A program made the position numbers and the translations under genes. Below are positions 26,967 through 35,478 of a stretch of 37,923 nucleotides of DNA, piece by piece. How positions within the stretch are numbered: the stretch's first letter is position 1; the number at the start of each line of letters is the position of its first letter. Where the stretch lies: contig NTKX01000012.1 in NCBI GenBank assembly GCA_002457135.1, forward strand, positions 1-37,923, given 5' to 3'. The DNA is from SAR116 cluster bacterium MED-G04. Lineage in GTDB: Bacteria; Pseudomonadota; Alphaproteobacteria; Puniceispirillales; UBA1172. The notes beneath the pieces were generated by a model. The model ran no database searches. It was not told the DNA's origin and was given only the letters and a program-made list of their open reading frames with translations.

Positions 26967-28229
26967 TCAGCCTGTCTTTTTCAGGATAACGTGGCGTTTT
27001 TTGCCGGCCGAAAGCTTGGCCTTGCCATCAGCATCGAAATCATCGGCGGTGAGGCGGGCATCCTCATCACTGATTACCGCATCATTGAGCCGCGCACCCC
27101 CGCCGCGGATCAGCCGTCTGGCCTCACCGTTGGAGCTGGCAAGCCCGGCGAGTTTAAAGGCATCAACCGCGCTCAAATCGGCGGTTTCGGTATCAACCTG
27201 AGGCAACCCCTCGGCCAGTGCGCCCTCGTCAAAGGCGGCCTTGGCGGTGGCCGCTGCCTCCGCCGCATCCTCGGCTGAATGGCAGAGCGTGGTGACAGCG
27301 TTGGCGAGGATGATTTTAGCCTCATTGATATCACTGCCTTGGAGCGCCTCAAGGCGGGCGATTTCATCCAGCGGTAATTCGGTGAAGAGTTTCAGGAAGC
27401 GGCCGACATCGGCATCTTCGGTGTTGCGCCAGTACTGCCAGAAATCCCAGACCGGGAGTTTTTCCTTATTGAGCCAGATCGCGCCTTGCGCCGATTTGCC
27501 CATCTTTGCGCCCGATGCGGTGGTGATCAGCGGTGAGGTCAGCCCGAAAACTTCCTGGGTGTCAACGCGGCGGGTCAGATCAACCCCGGTGACGATATTG
27601 CCCCACTGGTCAGAGCCGCCCATCTGCAACAGGCAACCATAACGGCGGCGCAGCTCCATGAAATCATAGGCTTGCAGAATGGCGTAGTTGAACTCAAGAA
27701 AACTGAGCGGCTGCTCACGATCCAGCCTCAACTTGACGCTGTCCATCGACAGCATGCGGTTGACCGAAAAATGCACCCCGTAATCGCGCAGGAAGGTAAT
27801 GTAATTGAGCTGCTCAAGCCATTCGGCATTATCGACCATGACAGCATCGGTCTGGCCATCACCAAAGACCAGGTATTTTTCAAAAATCTTCCGGATGCCG
27901 TTTTTATGGCGTTCGATATCCTGGTCCGATAACAGGGGCCGCTGGCTGTCCTTGCCGGATGGGTCACCCACCTTGGTGGTCCCGCCGCCCATCAGCACAA
28001 TCGGCTTATGCCCGGTTTTCTGGAGGATACGCAGCATCATGATCTGCACCAGGGAGCCAACATGCAGGCTGTCCGCGGTGCAGTCAAACCCGATATAGGC
28101 CGGGATACAGCGTTCGCCCGCCACCTCATCCAGCGCATCAAGGTTGGTGGCCTGATGCATATAGCCGCGCTCGGTGATGGTCTTGACGAAGGCAGAATTG
28201 GGCGCAGAATTGGGCACAGAATTGGGCAT
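26967..28229 (-). CDS. tyrS: Tyrosine--tRNA ligase
   Basis: A 420-residue class I aminoacyl-tRNA synthetase charging tRNA-Tyr. The HIGH-type motif is HVGS at 56-59, the tyrosine pocket is in [12 protein letters not shown] and [11 protein letters not shown], and the KMSKS motif is KMGKS at 242-246. An S4 RNA-binding domain occupies about 355-420. The N-terminus begins with an extra [14 protein letters not shown] segment encoded by a 12-bp tandem repeat, so the ancestral start may have been nearer residue 14; a GTG at codon 5 is an alternative. No strong ribosome binding site precedes the ATG. The gene is one base from the convergent AsmA-like gene. Confidence 0.96.
   Translation of the reverse strand: MPNSVPNSAPNSAFVKTITERGYMHQATNLDALDEVAGERCIPAYIGFDCTADSLHVGSLVQIMMLRILQKTGHKPIVLMGGGTTKVGDPSGKDSQRPLLSDQDIERHKNGIRKIFEKYLVFGDGQTDAVMVDNAEWLEQLNYITFLRDYGVHFSVNRMLSMDSVKLRLDREQPLSFLEFNYAILQAYDFMELRRRYGCLLQMGGSDQWGNIVTGVDLTRRVDTQEVFGLTSPLITTASGAKMGKSAQGAIWLNKEKLPVWDFWQYWRNTEDADVGRFLKLFTELPLDEIARLEALQGSDINEAKIILANAVTTLCHSAEDAAEAAATAKAAFDEGALAEGLPQVDTETADLSAVDAFKLAGLASSNGEARRLIRGGGARLNDAVISDEDARLTADDFDADGKAKLSAGKKRHVILKKTG
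28192..28227 (-). repeat. 12-bp tandem repeat at the tyrS start
   Basis: Three copies on the plus strand, GCAGAATTGGGC twice and ACAGAATTGGGC once, lie directly at the tyrS start codon. They encode the Pro-Asn-Ser-Val/Ala repeats at the N-terminus of the predicted protein. Confidence 0.92.
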
Positions 28230-28252
28230 GGGGTAAACTTTCGTGCGGGCGT

Positions 28253-28918
28253 TTATTCCGGATCAATCGGGATTGAGATATCGCCCACGGCGGTATCAAG
28301 ATAGTCACCCATTTCCACCATCAGCTGATCCAGATGGCTGGTAAAGAAATGATTGGCATCAGGGATGAAACGCATATCCACCTCAACCCCTTTCTGGGTC
28401 TGTATCCGGTCAACCAGCCTGGCGACACTTTCAGGCGGGACCGTGCCATCAGCCTCACCATGCAGGATCACCCCGGATGACGGGCAGGGGGCAAGGAAAG
28501 TGAAATCCTTGTCATTGGCAGGCGGCGTGACAGCAACAAAGCCGACAATCTCAGGTCGGCGCATCATCAGCTGCATGCCGATCCAGGCACCAAAGGAAAA
28601 CCCGGCCACCCAGCAGGCCCGCGCATTGGGACACTGGTTTTCAATCCAGTCGAGCGCGGTGGCGGCATCGGATAACTCACCCTCACCATTGTTGTAGGTC
28701 CCCATCGAACGGCCAACACCGCGAAAATTGAACCGCAGAACCGAAAAACCGCGTTCCTTGAAATGATTGTACATGGCCAGCGAAACACGATTGTTCATGT
28801 TACCGCCACGGTTGGGTTCGGGATGCAGGATCAGGGCAAGTGGAGCGGATGGGTCAGCCGCAGGCATGTAGCGCGCTTCGAGCCGACCTTCAGGTCCATT
28901 GATGTTGATTTCAGGCAT
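28253..28918 (-). CDS. Alpha/beta hydrolase
   Basis: A 221-residue small alpha/beta-hydrolase. The nucleophile elbow is GFSFG with S108, the acid is probably D157 in HGEADGTVP and the base H190 in DANHFF. The motif [11 protein letters not shown] places it in a conserved bacterial family often annotated only as alpha/beta hydrolase, near dienelactone-hydrolase-like proteins. Substrate unknown; no signal peptide, so cytosolic. AGGAAAAGC precedes the ATG. It lies upstream of tyrS on the same strand with a 23-base gap and diverges from cysE. Confidence 0.9.
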   Translation of the reverse strand: MPEININGPEGRLEARYMPAADPSAPLALILHPEPNRGGNMNNRVSLAMYNHFKERGFSVLRFNFRGVGRSMGTYNNGEGELSDAATALDWIENQCPNARACWVAGFSFGAWIGMQLMMRRPEIVGFVAVTPPANDKDFTFLAPCPSSGVILHGEADGTVPPESVARLVDRIQTQKGVEVDMRFIPDANHFFTSHLDQLMVEMGDYLDTAVGDISIPIDPE

Positions 28919-29066
28919 GCTTTTCCTATCACTCTTTTTAGAAGAAGGCTTATATCAGGCGAAAGGCTGTTTTCCAAGTATAACTAGCCTTTTGGGGGGC
29001 GGAAGTGGTTGAAATATACATCTCCATCCTTAACTGCTAAGATAGGGCAAGATGAATGGAGCAAGC

Positions 29067-29819
29067 ATGCCTGTTTTTTCAAAATTCACTGAGGAACTGG
29101 ATTCCGTCATTTCCCGTGATCCTGCTGCCGGTGGGCGGATCAGTGTGCTGTTTCTGTATCCATCGGTGCATGTCATGCTGGCGCATCGCCTGGCGCACCG
29201 GCTGTGGCGCTGGGGTTTCAAGATAACAGCACGCTTCATCATGCAGTTTGCCCGTATGCTGACGGGGATTGAAATCCATCCCGGCGCACGCATTGGCCGT
29301 CGCTTTTTCATTGATCACGGCATGGGTGTCGTCATCGGTGAGACGGCCGAGATCGGCAATGACGTGACCTTCTATCATGGCGTTACCCTGGGCGGGTTGC
29401 TGCCGAGCGTTGATACCGAAAGCCAGCGTCTGGTCAAACGCCACCCGACCATCGGTGATGATGTCATCATCGGGTCAGGGGCGCAGGTGCTGGGGCCGAT
29501 CACCATCGGGCGCTGCGCCCGCATCGGGGCCAATTCCGTTGTCGTCAAGGATGTCGCCGAATGCGTCACGGTGACCGGCATTCCGGCGCGTGAAGTATCA
29601 TCGCGCCGCCCCCAGAAAGAAACAGTGTTCCGTGCATACGGCACGGCATCAGAAAATTCGGTTGATAGCCGGGAGCTGGTCATCAAGGGCCTGCTTGATG
29701 AAGTGCAATCGCTCCGGTCACGCCTCAATGTGCTTGAGGATGACATCAAGTCACCCAAGCGTGATGAGATTTCTTCCAGTTCCGATCAAGAAAGCAAGGG
29801 TGAAGGCAAGTCGTGCTAG
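29067..29819 (+). CDS. cysE: Serine O-acetyltransferase
   Basis: An approximately 250-residue serine acetyltransferase making O-acetylserine, the precursor of cysteine. An N-terminal helical part leads to a left-handed beta-helix of hexapeptide repeats ([34 protein letters not shown]), with the catalytic Asp-His pair in FIDHG. The tail after about residue 200 is polar and ends KSC; the C-terminal residues normally bind cysteine synthase, but this tail lacks the usual terminal isoleucine. I chose the ATG at 29067, which has GGAG five bases upstream; 29052 is possible. The stop overlaps the cysteine desulfurase start. It opens a sulfur operon. Confidence 0.92.
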   Translation: MPVFSKFTEELDSVISRDPAAGGRISVLFLYPSVHVMLAHRLAHRLWRWGFKITARFIMQFARMLTGIEIHPGARIGRRFFIDHGMGVVIGETAEIGNDVTFYHGVTLGGLLPSVDTESQRLVKRHPTIGDDVIIGSGAQVLGPITIGRCARIGANSVVVKDVAECVTVTGIPAREVSSRRPQKETVFRAYGTASENSVDSRELVIKGLLDEVQSLRSRLNVLEDDIKSPKRDEISSSSDQESKGEGKSC

Positions 29820-30919
29820 ACACCTATCTGGACTACAACGCAACGGCACCCCTGCGTGACGGTGTCCGTCGGGCCATGATTGATGCCATGGGGCCACCCG
29901 CCAACCCGTCATCGGTGCATGGCTATGGTCAGCGTGCCAGGCTGATGGTTGAGGACGCAAGGGCGAGCATTGCCCGGCGTGTCGGCTCCATGCCCGAAGA
30001 AATTATCTTCACCTCCGGCGGGACCGAGGCCAACGCCATGGCACTGCGCCAGCCGTGTTCGGCCATGGCGATTTCAGGTATTGAACATGCCGCCGTTCTG
30101 GAAAGCGCACCATCCGCCCATCACCTGCCTGTTGATGCGGCCGGGGTCGTCGATCTCACCGCGCTTGATGACTGGCTGGGCCAGCAGCCCCGGGGCGCAG
30201 GCGTGGCGATCATGGCCGCCAATAATGAAACCGGCGTTATTCAGCCCATGGCCGAGATTGCCGGTATCACCGCCCGCCATGGTGCCTGGCTGCATTGCGA
30301 TGCGGTTCAGGGGCTTGGCAAGATGCCACTGGATTTCAGCACGATGGGGGTTTCCAGCCTGGCCCTTTCCGGCCACAAGATCGGCGGGCCGACAGGGGTC
30401 GGTGCGCTCGTCCTGAAGGAAGGCATGCCTGCCCATCCGCTCAGCCGTGGTGGCGGGCAGGAAAAAAATCGCCGACCGGGTACCGAAAATCTGATTGGGA
30501 TTATCGGGTTCGGGGTGGCGGCGATGCTGGCTGACCCCGAGGTTTTTGAGGCGCATTGCAGGCCCCTCCAGCAACAGCTTGAACACCGCCTTGGGGTTGA
30601 GGCACCTGATGCCGTGATCTTCGGGCAGGCGGCTAGGCGGCTTGCCAACACAACCTCCATCGCGATGCCTGGCCGGCTTGCCGAAACCCAGGTGATGGCG
30701 CTTGATCTCGCCGGTGTTGCGATCAGCGCGGGCGCGGCCTGTTCATCCGGCAAGGTCCGGTCCAGTCATGTGCTGGAGGCGATGGGGGCCGGTGATCTTG
30801 CCGCCAGTGCCATTCGCATCTCATCGGGCTGGGATACCACGGCAAATGATATCGACAGGCTTGCCGAAGCCTGGCTCCGGCTCTATAAGCAGGGTTCATC
30901 ATTCAACCCTATCGACTGA
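29813..30919 (+). CDS. Cysteine desulfurase (IscS/NifS family)
   Basis: A 368-residue PLP-dependent cysteine desulfurase that turns cysteine into alanine and a protein persulfide. The N-terminus LDYNATAPL is diagnostic. D163 and Q166 contact PLP, K189 in SGHKIGG is the Schiff-base lysine, and C310 in GAACSSGK is the catalytic persulfide cysteine. It begins with GTG at 29813 inside the cysE end, with AAGG upstream, so translation is coupled. The protein is somewhat shorter than IscS (about 404 residues). Downstream ferredoxin and MnmA suggest the persulfide is used for Fe-S clusters and tRNA thiolation; no scaffold gene (iscU or sufB) is adjacent. Confidence 0.95.
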   Translation: MLDTYLDYNATAPLRDGVRRAMIDAMGPPANPSSVHGYGQRARLMVEDARASIARRVGSMPEEIIFTSGGTEANAMALRQPCSAMAISGIEHAAVLESAPSAHHLPVDAAGVVDLTALDDWLGQQPRGAGVAIMAANNETGVIQPMAEIAGITARHGAWLHCDAVQGLGKMPLDFSTMGVSSLALSGHKIGGPTGVGALVLKEGMPAHPLSRGGGQEKNRRPGTENLIGIIGFGVAAMLADPEVFEAHCRPLQQQLEHRLGVEAPDAVIFGQAARRLANTTSIAMPGRLAETQVMALDLAGVAISAGAACSSGKVRSSHVLEAMGAGDLAASAIRISSGWDTTANDIDRLAEAWLRLYKQGSSFNPID

Positions 30920-30929
30920 GGATATAGGA

Positions 30930-31244
30930 ATGCCATCGATTACTTTTGTGAAACGTGACAACACCGAAGTGACATTGCAGGCTGATGAGGGCCTGACCGT
31001 CATGGAAATCGGCCGGGATAACGGTATCGGGATTGAAGGCACCTGTGGTGGCAGCCTGTCCTGCGCCACCTGCCATGTGGTGGTTGATGAAGCCTGGGTT
31101 GAGGCCACGGGCAAGCCTTCGCTGGATGAGGAAGACATGCTTGATCTTGCCTTCGGCCTTGAGGCGACCTCCCGCCTTGGCTGCCAGATCACCATGACCC
31201 CGGCACTGGACGGGCTCAAGGTTCGCCTGCCCGAAGACGACTAG
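30930..31244 (+). CDS. Adrenodoxin-type [2Fe-2S] ferredoxin
   Basis: A 104-residue ferredoxin with cluster ligands C39, C45, C48 and C85 (C-x5-C-x2-C spacing), the adrenodoxin/Fdx class used for electron delivery in Fe-S cluster assembly and some oxygenases. The acidic patch LDEEDMLDLAFGLEATSRLGCQI is typical. The ATG at 30930 lies 10 bases after the desulfurase stop, with GAGG upstream, and gives the normal family length. Its place between a cysteine desulfurase and mnmA supports a role in Fe-S or sulfur metabolism, which is inference. Confidence 0.95.
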   Translation: MPSITFVKRDNTEVTLQADEGLTVMEIGRDNGIGIEGTCGGSLSCATCHVVVDEAWVEATGKPSLDEEDMLDLAFGLEATSRLGCQITMTPALDGLKVRLPEDD

Positions 31245-31264
31245 ATCAGGAGAGGCAAAACCCC

Positions 31265-32512
31265 ATGACCGCACGCGCAAATCATCCTCAAGGGCTGAAC
31301 TCCCTCGGCTTTGATGCTGCGCCTGAGGATACCCGCGTGGTGGTGGCCATGTCGGGCGGGGTCGACAGCTCGGTAACCGCCGCCCTGCTCAAGGAGGAGG
31401 GTTATGACGTTGTTGGCATTACGCTCCAGCTCTATGACCATGGGGAGGCGATCCGCGCCAAGGGGGCGTGCTGCGCCGGTGCCGATATTCATGATGCGAG
31501 GGTGGTTGCAGGACGGCTCGGCATTCGCCATTTCGTCCTCGATTACGAAAGCCGTTTTCAGCAGCAGGTGATGGATGATTTCGCCGATAGCTACCTGCGT
31601 GGCGAAACCCCGATCCCTTGTGTGCGCTGTAACCAGACGGTGAAATTCACCGATCTGCTGGCAACGGCGCGTGACCTCGGGGCGCAATGCCTCGCCACCG
31701 GCCATTATGTCCGCCGTGATGTGAAGGATGGCCGGGCCACGCTGCTCCGCGGGATTGATGACACCAAGGACCAGTCCTATTTCCTCTTCGCCACGACCCC
31801 GGATCAGCTTGATTACCTGCGCTTTCCGCTCGGCGGCATGGATAAGGATGAAACCCGTGAACACGCCCGCCGGTTCGGGCTTTCCATCGCGGAGAAACCC
31901 GACAGTCAGGATATCTGCTTTGTCCCCAACGGACGTTATGGTGACGTGGTAAGGCGGCTCCGCCCGGGCGCGGTTGAGAAGGGGGAGATCATCTATCATG
32001 ATGGCACTGTCCTCGGCCAGCATGACGGCGTTATCGACTACACAATCGGTCAGCGCAAGGGGCTTGGGATCGGCGGCATCAAGGACCGTGACGAAACCGA
32101 AGGCCCGCTCTATGTCATCGGCATCAACCCTGAAAAACATCAGGTGGTGGTGGGGGAGCGCGCCATGCTGGCCTGCCATTCCATCCTGATCAATGAGGTC
32201 AACTGGCTTGGCGGCGATGCGGCCCCCGATGAGTCTGGCGATGAGTCTGGCGATGCGGCTGATGATGCTCATCTCAATACACCGAAAGAGGGTCGCCGGG
32301 TGCTGGCCCGCCTGCGCAACACCGCGCCTGCCATGCCGGCACGGATCACGGGCTGGCCCGATGCGGCAGGTGGCGTGGCTGAAATTACGCTGGATGAACC
32401 CCAGTTCGGAATTGCCGCCGGTCAGGCCGCCGCGCTCTATGATGCGGATGACCCCGATCTGCTGCTAGGCGGTGGCTGGATTGTCGCCGCCCCGACCGGA
32501 GTAGCCAGCTGA
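31265..32512 (+). CDS. mnmA: tRNA-specific 2-thiouridylase MnmA
   Basis: A 415-residue MnmA that adds sulfur to U34 of tRNA-Lys, -Glu and -Gln. The PP-loop is SGGVDSS at 30-36. The two catalytic cysteines are C122 (PCVRCNQTVKF) and C218 (DSQDICFV), at nearly the E. coli spacing. Between the central and C-terminal domains (about 320-334) is an acidic insert DESGDESGDAADDA produced by a 12-bp repeat. It ends the cysE - desulfurase - ferredoxin - mnmA operon (20-base gap), so the desulfurase could supply its persulfide directly. Confidence 0.96.
   Translation: MTARANHPQGLNSLGFDAAPEDTRVVVAMSGGVDSSVTAALLKEEGYDVVGITLQLYDHGEAIRAKGACCAGADIHDARVVAGRLGIRHFVLDYESRFQQQVMDDFADSYLRGETPIPCVRCNQTVKFTDLLATARDLGAQCLATGHYVRRDVKDGRATLLRGIDDTKDQSYFLFATTPDQLDYLRFPLGGMDKDETREHARRFGLSIAEKPDSQDICFVPNGRYGDVVRRLRPGAVEKGEIIYHDGTVLGQHDGVIDYTIGQRKGLGIGGIKDRDETEGPLYVIGINPEKHQVVVGERAMLACHSILINEVNWLGGDAAPDESGDESGDAADDAHLNTPKEGRRVLARLRNTAPAMPARITGWPDAAGGVAEITLDEPQFGIAAGQAAALYDADDPDLLLGGGWIVAAPTGVAS
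32228..32251 (+). repeat. 12-bp duplication inside mnmA
   Basis: Two exact tandem copies of GATGAGTCTGGC, with a degenerate third (GATGCGGCTGAT), encode an acidic Asp-Glu-Ser-Gly repeat in an inter-domain loop of MnmA. The repeat is in frame. Confidence 0.88.
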
Positions 32513-32580
32513 CCCCTGGTATGGCCTCTGAGGCAAGAATGGAAACGCTCGCCTGAATGCGCCGCCTGAACGTGCTGCGG

Positions 32581-32625
32581 GGGTGTTCGCCGGGGTGTTC
32601 GCCGGGGGTGTTCGCCGGGGTGTGC
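32581..32625. repeat. 12/13-bp GC-rich tandem array
   Basis: GGGTGTTCGCCG is repeated at 32581, 32593 (with one extra G) and 32606, with a partial fourth copy GGGTGTGC at 32618. It lies between mnmA and the tRNA gene. Confidence 0.93.
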
Positions 32626-32770
32626 AAAGAGGCTCCCGGGCAGGCTCCAAAAGCGGCCATGGTATGCTGAGGGAAGGGCGGTTCGATCCCCCGAAAACCC
32701 CCGGCTTTACGCCATGTTGAGCGGATCATTTCCGGCACACTTCCAGCCAGGCTTTTGGCGGGATTTCCCC

Positions 32771-32800
32771 TTGACCAGCAGGGGGCGAATGGCCTAGAAC
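32771..32800 (+). promoter_or_regulatory. Promoter of tRNA-Met
   Basis: TTGACC (32771-32776) and TAGAAC (32795-32800) are separated by 18 bases, and the predicted start lies about five bases upstream of the mature tRNA. Good -35 match, moderate -10 match. Confidence 0.6.
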
Positions 32801-32812
32801 AATGGCTCTTGT

Positions 32813-32889
32813 GGCGGAGTAGCTCAGTTGGTTAGAGCAGCGGAATCATAATCCGCGTGTCGGGGGTTCAAGTCCCTCCTCCGCTACCA
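32813..32889 (+). tRNA. tRNA-Met (anticodon CAT), elongator type
   Basis: A 77-base tRNA that folds fully. The acceptor stem GGCGGAG pairs with CTCCGCT (one G-U at 1-72). The D arm is GCTC/GAGC, the anticodon stem GCGGA/TCCGC encloses loop ATCATAA with anticodon CAT at 32847-32849, and the T arm GGGGG/CCCTC encloses TTCAAGT. CCA is encoded. Position 1 pairs with 72, unlike initiator tRNA, so this is elongator Met; a lysidine-modified Ile tRNA is the alternative, but the body matches alphaproteobacterial elongator tRNA-Met as I know it. It marks the edge of the AT-richer copper region. Confidence 0.95.
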
Positions 32890-33033
32890 TTTCTCTTCAC
32901 GATAACCCGAACAATTCCGCTGAACACAGCCCATGTCGGTTATGTAGCCCACTTCCTATACGTGGATCGCCATTGGCTAATAGTCACTCACCAGCATGGC
33001 TTCGGCGCACTGCCGAATTGGTAACAATTTTAA

Positions 33034-33054
33034 GCAAAAAGTGGTTATCCACCC
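33034..33054 (-). terminator. Hairpin plus T-tract at the end of copD
   Basis: On the minus strand GTGG-ATAA-CCAC, extended by two G-U pairs, is followed immediately by TTTTT. It includes the copD stop codon and would end the copper operon before the tRNA. The stem is short, so confidence is modest. Confidence 0.45.
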
Positions 33055-33917
33055 ATTGGAAGATTTAGTGATGTCGTCAATAAACTGGTAAATAAAAATA
33101 CCAAAAGCACCAGCATAATTTCAGCCTGCACAGAATTTTTGAGACGTATTGCGCCCCTCTCCATGTCAGATTTTATCAATGGGACGATCCAAAACTTGTT
33201 GAGTGCGCCCAGAAAAAGCAATGTACATACAATGAGAACCTTCACACAAAGCACAATGCCGTATGAGGTTTCTATCAGTAATGAGATATCACCAATCAAC
33301 ATGTAGGCGAATGATATCCCGGCTATGAGCAAGCCAAGAACATAGAACATCGCTATCTTGCCGAATTGATGGGTAACTTGGTGCAGGTTTTTAATGTTGC
33401 TTGAAAGACACATGTTGCGCAGTGGTAATAATGAACCAATCCAGAATGCGATCCCTGTCAAATGAAAGATCAGCAATATCTGGGCAGTGGTTCCTAGTTT
33501 TGAAGCATGGCCCGAGATCACAAAGGAAAGTAACAAGAGGAATACGCCGAGTAACGTAGAACCGGATTTCAACGACGACGGAAAAATTTTTCCTTGCAGA
33601 TAAAGCACCAAAAAACCAGCCGAACAAAGCATTGCTGCAAGTCCGGACTTGGAGTCAAGGGCAAGCCCTAGCATCAACGGCGAAAACACGCTGCCTAGAT
33701 CGCCACCCATATTTCCGCTGATTGATAAAAAGAACAATGCTGAAATTATTAATCCCAGAAGCGATGCGTTATTTGAAAGTGAAGAGCAATAAGCCTTATT
33801 TTCGATCGTCTGGTATTTGTTGAAATGGAAAGCAAACAAGAGTGAACCGGTTGCAACGAGAACTGAACCATAAAGCAAAAGCTTTATTACAGGGTTAAAA
33901 ACGATCCAAATGTCCAT
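33045..33917 (-). CDS. copD: CopD-family copper resistance membrane protein
   Basis: A 290-residue polytopic inner-membrane protein with about eight hydrophobic helices. It matches the CopD domain, whose members work with CopC in copper resistance or uptake. Recognisable elements are SGHAS at 136-140, FHLTGIAFWIGSLLPL at 151-166 with H152 and W159, LNKFWIVP near 244-251, and the final helix FLFTSLLTTS. It is the last gene of the operon, 100 bases after the multicopper oxidase, and copC lies at the other end of the same run, which supports the assignment. Direction of copper movement cannot be told. The gene is clearly AT-richer than the core genes. Confidence 0.85.
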   Translation of the reverse strand: MDIWIVFNPVIKLLLYGSVLVATGSLLFAFHFNKYQTIENKAYCSSLSNNASLLGLIISALFFLSISGNMGGDLGSVFSPLMLGLALDSKSGLAAMLCSAGFLVLYLQGKIFPSSLKSGSTLLGVFLLLLSFVISGHASKLGTTAQILLIFHLTGIAFWIGSLLPLRNMCLSSNIKNLHQVTHQFGKIAMFYVLGLLIAGISFAYMLIGDISLLIETSYGIVLCVKVLIVCTLLFLGALNKFWIVPLIKSDMERGAIRLKNSVQAEIMLVLLVFLFTSLLTTSLNLPMGG

Positions 33918-34017
33918 GGCTTTACCGTCTGTCCAGGGCTTAACAAAACCAAACCCTCGCCTCTTTGTCTGCTATCCACACCGTCCATAATTAATGACAG
34001 GCTGGGATGAAGTCTTG

Positions 34018-35424
34018 CTATCCCTTCCTATAATTTGGTTTTACAGCCATGAATTGCGATACCTGTGGTGATGTTTTTGGTTCCAAAAGTCCGTCTCCGG
34101 ATGAAAGCTGCTTGGAAATTTCTGGCAGTTCCCCCGTATATTCAAAGGCTTGATGCCCTACAGGATTTTGGTACCATCCGGGGTCGGTATAGACACCATG
34201 TGGAATGTCCTTTCGCACCTTTAACATGCTGAACATACCACCCATCTCAACGGATCCGTAAGGTCCCTCACCCGTCATCATAGGGAGGGTGTTGTCCGGT
34301 AATGGCATGGACATTTCAGTCATGTCAGCCATACCCCTCTCGCCCATAACCATATAGTCAGGCACCAGTCTTTGAATCCTTTCGGTTATTCCCCTGTGAT
34401 CTACACCGATTAAGGTCGGCACGTTGTGCCCCATTGCATTCATTGAGTGATGGCTTTTGTGGCAATGCATTGCCCAATCACCCTCTTCATTAGCGATAAA
34501 CTCGATCTGACGCATTTGCCCAACGGCGATGTCGGTGGTGACCTCCGGCCAGCGACTTTCTGGACGAGTTGGTCCTCCATCTGTCCCTGTTACCTCGAAC
34601 TCTATTCCATGAACATGAATAGGGTGATTGGTCATTGTCAGATTGCCGACACGCACTCTGACACGGTCGTTTTTTCTCGCTACTAACGGTGCTATTCCAG
34701 GAAAAATGCGGCTGTTCCATGCCCAAAGATTAAAATCAAGCATGGTCATGATCTTGGGCGTTGCCGAACCCGGTACTATGTCAAACGCGTTTAAAAGGAT
34801 GCAGTAGTCCCGGTCGACTTCGTTGATCCATGGGTGTTTTGTTTTGGGATGAGTGACCCAAAAACCCATCATGCCCATGGCCATTTGCGTCATCTCATCA
34901 GCGTGCGGGTGGTACATAAATGTACCCGGGCGTTTTGCCTCAAATTCATACACAAAAGTTTTCCCAGGTGATACAGCCGGTTGATTGAGGCCGGCCACCC
35001 CATCCATACCGTTCGGCAACCTTTGGCCATGCCAGTGCATACTGGTGTGTTCCGGCAACCTGTTGGTAAGAAAGATCCGGACTTTATCACCCTCAACGAC
35101 TTCTATTGTTGGGCCAGGGCTCTGTCCGTTATAACCCCACAAGTTGGCTTCCATGCCAGGGCCAAGTTCACGAACAACAGGTTCCGCGACGAGGTGAAAT
35201 TCCTTGACACCGTCTTTCATCCGCCACGGCAATGTCCACCCGTTAAGTGTAACCACCGGGTTGTAATTAGTGGGTCCGTCAGGCTGGACTGGATCTTGGG
35301 TGTCTGGAGAATTTTGTGAGACCAAATCGGGCAAACCAGCCAAAGCTGTTGACGTAACAGACTGCCCAGCTATGATCCCACCGGCCAGTGCTGACATTTT
35401 CATGAAGTCGCGCCTTGTGTTCAT
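34018..35424 (-). CDS. Tat-exported two-domain multicopper oxidase with Met-rich tail
   Basis: A 468-residue multicopper oxidase, probably oxidising Cu(I) to less toxic Cu(II) in the periplasm. A twin-arginine signal (RRDFMKMSALAGG) opens the protein. Copper ligands are complete: HWHG at 130-133, HPH at 172-174, HPIHVHG at 267-273 and HCH at 320-322, with T1 ligands C321, H326 and axial M331. Only about 190 residues separate the first and last motifs, the spacing of two-domain laccases, not three-domain CueO. About 135 residues follow the last motif; 358-400 are Met-rich (YMVMGERGMADMTEMSM), as in copper-tolerance oxidases. GGAG precedes the ATG. It lies between tolC and copD genes. Confidence 0.92.
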   Translation of the reverse strand: MNTRRDFMKMSALAGGIIAGQSVTSTALAGLPDLVSQNSPDTQDPVQPDGPTNYNPVVTLNGWTLPWRMKDGVKEFHLVAEPVVRELGPGMEANLWGYNGQSPGPTIEVVEGDKVRIFLTNRLPEHTSMHWHGQRLPNGMDGVAGLNQPAVSPGKTFVYEFEAKRPGTFMYHPHADEMTQMAMGMMGFWVTHPKTKHPWINEVDRDYCILLNAFDIVPGSATPKIMTMLDFNLWAWNSRIFPGIAPLVARKNDRVRVRVGNLTMTNHPIHVHGIEFEVTGTDGGPTRPESRWPEVTTDIAVGQMRQIEFIANEEGDWAMHCHKSHHSMNAMGHNVPTLIGVDHRGITERIQRLVPDYMVMGERGMADMTEMSMPLPDNTLPMMTGEGPYGSVEMGGMFSMLKVRKDIPHGVYTDPGWYQNPVGHQAFEYTGELPEISKQLSSGDGLLEPKTSPQVSQFMAVKPNYRKG

Positions 35425-35478
35425 TTAATATCTCCTACTTGCACTGTCTTTAGTTATGGATGTCTAGAGTGTATTTGC

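Larger units (their letters stand above)
32513..32812. other. mnmA - tRNA-Met intergenic region
   Basis: This 300-base gap holds a 12/13-bp tandem array (32581-32625) and the tRNA promoter (32771-32800). No protein-coding gene is supported: an antisense frame running through the array yields only Pro-Gly-Glu-His repeats and no recognisable domain. A T-arm-like string (GCGGTTCGATCCCCC near 32682) does not fold into a tRNA. Confidence 0.6.

Noticed and set aside
31241-32272. 343-codon minus-strand frame antisense to mnmA
   Set aside because: Shadow of mnmA with no motif; mnmA itself has complete catalytic motifs.
32678-32700. tRNA T-arm-like string suggesting a tRNA remnant
   Set aside because: The stem has a mismatch and no acceptor or anticodon arm can be built around it.
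33041-33052. DnaA-box-like TTATCCACC
   Set aside because: A single imperfect site inside the copD stop/hairpin; no cluster of boxes or AT-rich unwinding element to suggest an origin.
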